Shown here in pieces: positions 58,371-64,000 of a stretch of 64,000 bases of DNA. The position numbers were made by a program, and so were the translations under genes. The stretch's first letter is position 1. Each line of letters starts with the position of its first letter. The stretch is from JBAZHE01 sp041652555. GTDB lineage: Bacteria; Patescibacteriota; Patescibacteriia; Patescibacteriales; WJLG01. The notes under the pieces are model-generated. The model saw only the letters and a program-made list of their open reading frames with translations. It was not told where the DNA came from and did not search any database. The stretch covers positions 1 through 64,000 of the forward strand of contig JBAZHE010000002.1 of the NCBI GenBank assembly GCA_041652555.1, read 5' to 3'.

Positions 58371-60452
58371 ATGTTTAGATTTTTTTATAAATTTTTTGCC
58401 TTTTTTATACTATTTTTTTTCGGTTTTTTGTTGCCTACAAAAAGCCAGGCTTTTGTTGGCCGGGCGCAGGATACATATCCCAAGCTGGCTAATTATTATT
58501 TGCGTTGGGAAATTCCCGATACCGATGTTAATGATTTGTCTAAATGGGATCTTTTGATTCTTGATATGGAGGTTCAACATAATAGTTTGAATAATTTGCG
58601 TCGTTTGCGCCAGCTTAATCCGAATATTTTAGTTGCTTCTTATATCACTTCTGAAGAAATAAAAACTGATCTTTGGGATAGTCGTTATTCGGAATTGAGA
58701 TCAAAGATTTTGCCACAGGTTAATAATTGGTGGCTCAAAGATCCAAGTGGCAACCGAACATCTTTTTGGCCGGGGACATATATGCTTAATGTGGCCGCTA
58801 ATTCAAGTGGACAAGATTGGAATGAATTCTTGCCGTCTTTTGTTAATCAAGAAATTCTTTCTACTGGGCTTTGGGATGGAGTTTTTTATGATAATCTTTT
58901 TGGTGATATTTCTTGGTTTAATAGTGGCAATCTTGATTTTAATAATGATGGAAAAAGAGATGATGTGACGACAATAAATAATGCTTGGCGTCAGGGGAAT
59001 ATTAAAATATTATCTACTAGCGTTAATATTTTTGGCAGTAATTATTTAGTTTTGGCCAATGCTAATTGTATACCATCCTCATATACGCAAAGCTTAAACG
59101 GTTTTATGACTGAAAGTTTTTCTGCTTCAGCTTGGACAAATTCTATGAAAGCTTATGTTGACACAAACAATCTTCGTCAGCCAGAAGTAATGGTTATTAA
59201 TGCTAATATGAATAATGGTTGGGATAGCACTAATTATCGCCGTCTGCGCTTTTCTTTTGGCTCGGCTTTATTGGGGGGTGGTTATTTTTCTTTTGATTAT
59301 GGTACGGAGAATCATGGGCAGACTTGGTGGTATGACGAATATGACACGGTTTTGGGCAAAGCAGTTTCGGCACCTGTAAATATTTTAGACAAAAATAATA
59401 AAGATTGGAAAAAAGGTGTTTGGCGTCGAGATTTTGAAAACGGTATTGTTGTGGTTAATTCTACTGATCAAAATCAAAATTATGTTTTTTCTAATGAGGC
59501 ATTTAGCAAGATTAGCGGTTCGCAAGATAGAGTTATAAATAATGGTTCTCGGGTTAATATGGTTTCTGTGATGGGGCAGGACGCGATTGTTCTTTTGGGA
59601 AACTTATCAGAAAGAAAATTGCCATCCGCTGCTCCAGTAGTCGCTCCAGCCTCTACGCCGTCGTCAGCTAGTTTTGTTATTAAAAATAGTGCTTTTACCA
59701 ATGGTGCTTTTTATCGGGTTTTTAATTCTTCTGGTTCGCAAAAACAAAGTGGATTTTTTTCATATAGTGATAAATATCCAGCTGGTTCACAGGTTATTGC
59801 TACTGACATAGATAATGGTGGGCATGAGGAGATTTTGGTTAATTATAATGGTGTCATCAGCGTTTATCGCAACGGAATTTTGTTACGCTCTTTTAAGCCT
59901 TTTGATGAAAAATTTAAAGGCGATGTTTCTTTGGCTGTGGCTGATTTGAATGGTGATGCAACTAAGGAAATAATTGTTGGTGCTGGCACTGGCGGTGGTC
60001 CGCAGGTGCGAGTTTTTGATGGAAACGGCAAACCTTTGACTGGCGGATTTTTTGCTTATGACCGCGCTTTTCGTGGCGGTGTAAATATTGCCGTAATGGA
60101 TTTGAATGGTGATGGTACTAAAGAAATAATTACTGGTGCCGGAAACGGTGGCGGTCCGCACGTGAGAATTTTTTCTAAAGACGGAAAGGAATTGGGCGGA
60201 TTTTTTGCTTATGATAAAAATTTACGCAGTGGCGCAGTTGTTACAGTTGGTAATGTTGATGGAATAGGGGATAAGGAAATAATCACTGCCACCAGAAACA
60301 GTTCTGAAATAAGAATTTTTGATAAAACCGGAAAATTACTTAATCGTTTTAATGCTTACGAATCAGCAGTATCCGGGGGAATGAAAATCTCCACGGCCGA
60401 TATTGACAATGACGGCACCGAAGAAATTTTAACCGGAAATGTTAATTTTTAA
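58371..60452 (+). CDS. Secreted glycoside-hydrolase-like protein with FG-GAP repeats
   Basis: 693 residues. Signal peptide to about residue 27. Residues 30-350 look like a TIM-barrel glycoside-hydrolase-like domain (YPKLANYYLRWEI, KWDLLILDMEV, LWDGVFYDNLFGDISW, GSALLGGGYFSFDYG), resembling the GHL15 type of putative glycosidases. Residues about 430-690 carry FG-GAP/VCBS-like blades (VAVADLNGDATKEIIVGAGTGGGPQVRVFDGNGK repeated four times with variation), which often bind Ca2+. The protein probably works on the cell surface; the glycan substrate is unknown. Confidence 0.75.
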   Translation: MFRFFYKFFAFFILFFFGFLLPTKSQAFVGRAQDTYPKLANYYLRWEIPDTDVNDLSKWDLLILDMEVQHNSLNNLRRLRQLNPNILVASYITSEEIKTDLWDSRYSELRSKILPQVNNWWLKDPSGNRTSFWPGTYMLNVAANSSGQDWNEFLPSFVNQEILSTGLWDGVFYDNLFGDISWFNSGNLDFNNDGKRDDVTTINNAWRQGNIKILSTSVNIFGSNYLVLANANCIPSSYTQSLNGFMTESFSASAWTNSMKAYVDTNNLRQPEVMVINANMNNGWDSTNYRRLRFSFGSALLGGGYFSFDYGTENHGQTWWYDEYDTVLGKAVSAPVNILDKNNKDWKKGVWRRDFENGIVVVNSTDQNQNYVFSNEAFSKISGSQDRVINNGSRVNMVSVMGQDAIVLLGNLSERKLPSAAPVVAPASTPSSASFVIKNSAFTNGAFYRVFNSSGSQKQSGFFSYSDKYPAGSQVIATDIDNGGHEEILVNYNGVISVYRNGILLRSFKPFDEKFKGDVSLAVADLNGDATKEIIVGAGTGGGPQVRVFDGNGKPLTGGFFAYDRAFRGGVNIAVMDLNGDGTKEIITGAGNGGGPHVRIFSKDGKELGGFFAYDKNLRSGAVVTVGNVDGIGDKEIITATRNSSEIRIFDKTGKLLNRFNAYESAVSGGMKISTADIDNDGTEEILTGNVNF

Positions 60453-60461
60453 TTAATTTGT

Positions 60462-60467
60462 TATAAT
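60462..60467 (+). promoter_or_regulatory. Extended -10 before the split surface-protein gene
   Basis: TGT-TATAAT with eight bases to ATG 60476, again predicting a leaderless message. Confidence 0.5.
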
Positions 60468-60475
60468 AAATCTAT

Positions 60476-62354
60476 ATGACTAAAGAAAAAATTAAAAAGA
60501 ATCAAGGAGAGAAGTTTAGTGCTGAGCAGGGGAATATGGAGATTGTTCCTACTGTTAAGGAAATAGAAAAAGAGCCGTCGATTATTAGGAAGAGCGGTAA
60601 TGTTTTTATTGGTACGCTTAACTTGGTGGCTAATCCTGTTAAATCGCACATCAAGAAGCGTCATGAAAAATTTTATAAGGATAGCAAATTTCATTTAGCA
60701 GCTGATGTTTTGTTTGTTTTGGGAATTTTGGTTTTAGCTGCTGTTTTTGTTATTATTTGGAATTTTCAACCAAAAGCTCAAATATTTTTAACAAGCTCTT
60801 TGGCTGGTACTCAGGCGCAAAGCGGACAGGCCGTAGCTCTGGAAGTTGAATATATAGAATAATGATAAAATATCAATCAAGAATGTTAAATTGTCGTTAA
60901 ATTTCCCTAAAGATTTTGTTTTACTCTCGGCTTTACCAGAAGATATTTTTATTGATCAGACCAATACTTTTAATTTTGGCGACCTTGATCGTGGGATGGG
61001 TGGAACAATAAAAATTATCGGCGTTCCTTATGGAGAAATTGGTCAGCGTCAGATTTTTAGTTATTCTTTGAATTATACTCAAAATGGTCGAGCAGAAAAT
61101 ACCCTAGGGTCTTTTGAATTTATTCTGGAATCATCTGCTCTGGCTACTGAAGTTTCTATTCCGAGTGAAGTTTTTGCTGGTATTGATTTTGGCGGAAAAA
61201 TTATAATAAAAAATTCCGGCCAAGCTGACATTGATAAAAATATTGTAATAGCCTTTGTTGATTCTCCGTTCAATATTAAAAGTATTGCCTCGGAAGTGGC
61301 GACTTTAGTTAACAATGAAATTAGTTTGTCAGGATTAAAAGCTGGAAAGCAAGAAGAGATAATCTTTACGGCACAAACAGAAAAAGAAGGGGAGAGTGGA
61401 TTTCTAACTGAGGTATATTTAAATGATGGTGGTAAGAAATTCTTACAACAAGAGATTGATAAACGCTTAAAAGTTTCTTTGTCAAAATTTAAAACCGAGG
61501 TGAATGTTGATAAAAATATTATTAATGATGGAGACGCGGTTAATTATAAACTCTTGTTTACTAATAATGAAGAGGGTGAAATTAGGGATGTTTCTTTTTA
61601 TATTTCTCCGGCCGACAGTTCCCTTTCTTTGAAAAGTTTAGACTTAAAAAATGGTGGAGAAAAGTATTTGTTTGATAATAATACGGTGCGTATTGGTGTT
61701 TTGCCAGTTGGAGAAAGTGGAGAGTTAGAATTTGAAGCGGTTTTGGAAAGAAAAAAAGTTAATCCCGAACAAGAGGCTGGTTTGGCTTTTAACTTGAAAT
61801 ATCGTGTTGGTGAAAAAGATATTAGTTATGTTTTTTATAGTCCAAAGATGAGAATTCTTTCTGATTTGCAAGTGTCTTCCAAAGGTATTTATTATAGCGC
61901 CCAGGGTGATCAACTTGGTATCGGGCCGTTACCGCCAGCAGCTGATGTACCAACGCGTTATTGGATATTTTGGGAAGTAAATAATTTAGGTAATGAATTA
62001 AAAGACCTTGTTATTAGCGCTGACTTACCGGTAAATGTTGGCTGGACAAATCAGAAATCACTTTTAGCTGGAGATATTCGTTATGGCGCAATTAGTAAAA
62101 AAGTTATTTGGAATGTTGATAATGTTTCTCGTGCTGATGGAATCTATCGCGCCGGTTTTGAAGTTGAGCTAATCCCATCACAATCCGATATCGGAAAAAT
62201 TCCTGACTTGTTAACTAATATTCAATATAGTGCCACCGACGTTTTTGCTAACACCGAAATTAAAGGTGAGCTATCAAATATTACCGCCGATCTAAAAGAC
62301 GACCCAACGGCCTCCGGCAAGGGGACGGTAGTAAATATGAAGATAATAAAATAA
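60476..62354 (+). pseudogene. Membrane-anchored surface protein split by a single-base frameshift
   Basis: Two frames make one protein. Frame A (60476-60862, 128 residues) has a charged tail, one membrane span (about 78-98) and the start of an external domain ending EVEYIE-stop. Frame B, open from 60858 (AAT) and continuing through 62354, gives NNDKISIKNVKLSLNFPKDFVLLSALPEDIF and four or so Ig-like/CARDB-like beta-sandwiches. Removing base G60857 joins them in frame. The whole would be about 627 residues. A TTG at 60891 is the only nearby start in frame B and has no ribosome site. It could be a mutation, an assembly error or a +1 recoding event. Confidence 0.75.
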
Positions 62355-62359
62355 TAAGT

Positions 62360-62914
62360 TTATTTGGAATATTTTTTTACTAAAGTATCAACTTGAGCCA
62401 GGAATTCTTCCATTGTAGTGTTGTTGGTTATTTTTTCGTCGGCAGCAGCGATAGTTTCTACTATTTGTTCTTCGGTGCCAGCCTCTGAGTCTTTGGCAAA
62501 TTCTTCAAAACTTTTTTCTGCATCTCCGGCGTTTTCATTGCGAGCGGTTAAGCGGTCGTAACGAATTTTGGTATCAGCATCAACTGCTATTAGGGTGAAA
62601 TTTTTTAAACGTTTCCAAGCTTCTACTTCGTCTTTATGGCGAATACCTTCAACAACAATTATTTTTTCTTCGGAATTTAAGACGCGCCAAATCAAGACGT
62701 CGGTCATAGCATAACGTCCAAACATCTCGCGTATTTTAGTACCGAGAACGGTTAAATTTTTTCTAGATTTTTCTATGTCGGCAGTATCTAATAGTTCACG
62801 TAAAAGAGAGGAGTATTTATAGGTTCTCGCTCCGTGTTTTTCGCTTAAATATTTAGCTACTATTCCTTTTCCGGAAGCCATTTCTCCAGTGACGCCAAAA
62901 ATGATTTTGTCCAT
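62360..62914 (-). CDS. P-loop kinase, dephospho-CoA-kinase-like
   Basis: 184 residues with Walker A GEMASGKG at 10-17, a lid-like arginine segment (RYDRLTARNE) and the strand VVEGIRHKDEVEAW. It resembles nucleoside-phosphate or dephospho-CoA kinases, particularly archaeal-type members, and the exact substrate is uncertain. It is 28 bases downstream of the ThyX-like gene, so if the substrate is a nucleotide the two could act together in dNTP metabolism; this is inference. Confidence 0.7.
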   Translation of the reverse strand: MDKIIFGVTGEMASGKGIVAKYLSEKHGARTYKYSSLLRELLDTADIEKSRKNLTVLGTKIREMFGRYAMTDVLIWRVLNSEEKIIVVEGIRHKDEVEAWKRLKNFTLIAVDADTKIRYDRLTARNENAGDAEKSFEEFAKDSEAGTEEQIVETIAAADEKITNNTTMEEFLAQVDTLVKKYSK

Positions 62915-62942
62915 GTTTTTTGTATCTTGTTATTTTTTTAAA

Positions 62943-64000
62943 TTATTTATTAAGTTCTTTCTCGAATTTTTCTTCTAAGTTATTTTTCATATCTTCATGA
63001 AATTGTTCGTCGTAATTTTTTACTGCTTTTTTAATTATCCAACAGGAATTTTTTTCTGGGCAGAAACCGGTATTGAAACATTTTGGTTCAATATGCCAAT
63101 TAAGCCAATCCAAATCCATTGTTTTTAGCTTGTGGTTTATTTTTACAGCTTCGTCGCGGGTGACGCGGCGCAATTGTTCATCGGCGGTAGTGCAGAGACG
63201 CAAAGGGAAATAGCCGGCGATTAAATTGTAAAAGTTAACATCTTGCAAAACATAAATTCTAACGGCACGAGGGATGACAAAGATAGCATCATGCTCGGGA
63301 ACTCCTAGGGAGATTAATTTTTTATAAGCATCCAAGGATTTTAAAACTGTTTGGGTGTATTTTTTTAAATTTGTTTGGTCGTTGGCGATTTTAGTTGGAA
63401 TATTTAATGTAGTATCAAGATTTTTTATTTGTTCCTCGCTTAAAGTATTATTAGAAATATTTTTGGATAAATCTTGCCAAACCGAACAAGCTTGTTCGGT
63501 TGCGTAATACATAGAATCAACCGTCATTGGCATGGTGCGATGGCGTTTTCTTTCTCCCCAAACGCGCCAAGACAAACGAGAAATCATTTTTATATCAAGA
63601 GCGTTTTGGTAATCGCGGGCAATTTCGGCGCGCTTATCAATGGCTGTTGCCCAATTTTTTATCATTGTTTCTTTGTCGGCGTAAATTGCTTCTAAATCTT
63701 TTCGTAAAGAATCCATTTTTTCTTTTAAGGATTTTGTGGCTAGAGAATTGATTGAGACTATTTCACTTTCAGTACTGTTTAATTTTTCTTGAGCTATTTC
63801 TCGAGCTAGATTGACAGTCTTTGGGTTTTTAAAAATATTTGGGTAAGGATAGGTTGTTCGTGGAGCTAGGGAGCGAGATTTGAAAAGTGAGTCAACACCC
63901 ATTTTTTTAAATTCCGTCTCTATGGCTTCAATAAAGAATCCTATTTCTTCAGGCATCCAAGCTTTTTCTCGGTCATATTCTCTTTTTAAGGTATTAAAAG
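62943..64000 (-). CDS. ThyX-like flavin-dependent thymidylate synthase, 5' end outside window
   Basis: At least 352 residues in frame, because the reading frame stays open past the Met at 63956 to the window edge (upstream residues include FNTLKREYDREKAW). A ThyX-like core is suggested by ERKRHRTMPMT (compare RHRxxS), by GVPEHDAIFVIPRAVRIYVLQDVNFYNLIAGYFPLRLCTTADEQLRRV and by a C-terminal Cys cluster (CFNTGFCPEKNSC). The second half of the RHR motif (S..E.S.R) is not conserved. It would make dTMP using FAD and methylene-tetrahydrofolate if active. Divergent homologue is a reasonable alternative. Confidence 0.65.
   Translation of the reverse strand, partial: FNTLKREYDREKAWMPEEIGFFIEAIETEFKKMGVDSLFKSRSLAPRTTYPYPNIFKNPKTVNLAREIAQEKLNSTESEIVSINSLATKSLKEKMDSLRKDLEAIYADKETMIKNWATAIDKRAEIARDYQNALDIKMISRLSWRVWGERKRHRTMPMTVDSMYYATEQACSVWQDLSKNISNNTLSEEQIKNLDTTLNIPTKIANDQTNLKKYTQTVLKSLDAYKKLISLGVPEHDAIFVIPRAVRIYVLQDVNFYNLIAGYFPLRLCTTADEQLRRVTRDEAVKINHKLKTMDLDWLNWHIEPKCFNTGFCPEKNSCWIIKKAVKNYDEQFHEDMKNNLEEKFEKELNK

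Noticed and set aside
60891..62354. Independent gene starting with TTG
   Set aside because: There is no ribosome site, and the frame is open upstream to 60858 with residues that continue the domain from the preceding frame, so a frameshifted single gene is the better reading.

Overview
The window looks like a chromosome segment of a candidate-phyla-radiation bacterium (Patescibacteria, probably Parcubacteria-like). The inference rests on AT-rich, tightly packed genes; scarce Shine-Dalgarno sequences; a type IV pilus locus with no outer-membrane secretin; short versions of several housekeeping proteins; and family types common in that group (DUF4349, ThyX-like, helix-turn-helix plus nucleotidyltransferase-like, membrane-anchored beta-propellers). 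TGA is used as a stop codon and the tRNA-Trp anticodon is CCA, so the standard bacterial code applies. The taxonomic call comes from gene content only.

Layout. 1-4.6 kb: AI-2E-type transporter, tRNA-Trp, DUF4349 protein, ComF and an anchored propeller. 4.6-18.3 kb: a long type IV pilus locus (pilM, pilN/O/P-like, pilB, a receiver protein, a PilT-like ATPase, pilC, two pilins, an O-antigen-ligase-like protein with TPRs, a GT9 glycosyltransferase, an FkbM methyltransferase, prepilin peptidase). 18.4-21 kb: ftsA-ftsZ. 21-24 kb: class I aldolase, gpmI and a 59-residue ferredoxin. 24-25.2 kb: L10 leader with rplJ-rplL. 25.2-28.2 kb: a degenerate PPM-like/propeller membrane protein and a helix-turn-helix regulator. 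28.2-35.1 kb: a complete F-type ATP synthase operon whose c subunit carries a two-carboxylate, Na+-type motif. 35.1-47.4 kb: a surface-polysaccharide region (Wzz-like, Wzy-like, three GT4 glycosyltransferases, an anchored propeller) interrupted by two blocks of foreign-looking secreted-protein genes. 47.4-54.9 kb: short tsaB, the mraZ-rsmH-ftsL-ftsI-murF cluster, a sugar nucleotidyltransferase and a GT2 enzyme. 55-58.2 kb: rplU; recR, ybaB and dnaB on the minus strand; tRNA-Lys and tRNA-Thr. 58.3-64 kb: a GH-like FG-GAP protein, a frameshifted surface protein, a P-loop kinase and a ThyX-like gene that runs off the end.

The main theme is the cell surface: pilus assembly with possible pilin glycosylation, polysaccharide export and modification, septal wall synthesis and large anchored or secreted proteins, beside core energy and replication genes. 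The best candidates for something undescribed are the three secreted-protein genes at 36.2-38.6 and 45.3-47.3 kb. They have strong AGGAGG-type ribosome-binding sites, visibly higher GC, hairpin-rich leaders, DT-rich repeats and a possible outer-membrane beta-barrel, all unlike their neighbours. Other notable signals are a degenerate PilT-like ATPase beside an atypical receiver, several apparently leaderless promoters, the Na+-type c subunit, and a single-base frameshift in a large surface protein. No rRNA, CRISPR array, insertion sequence or prophage was seen.
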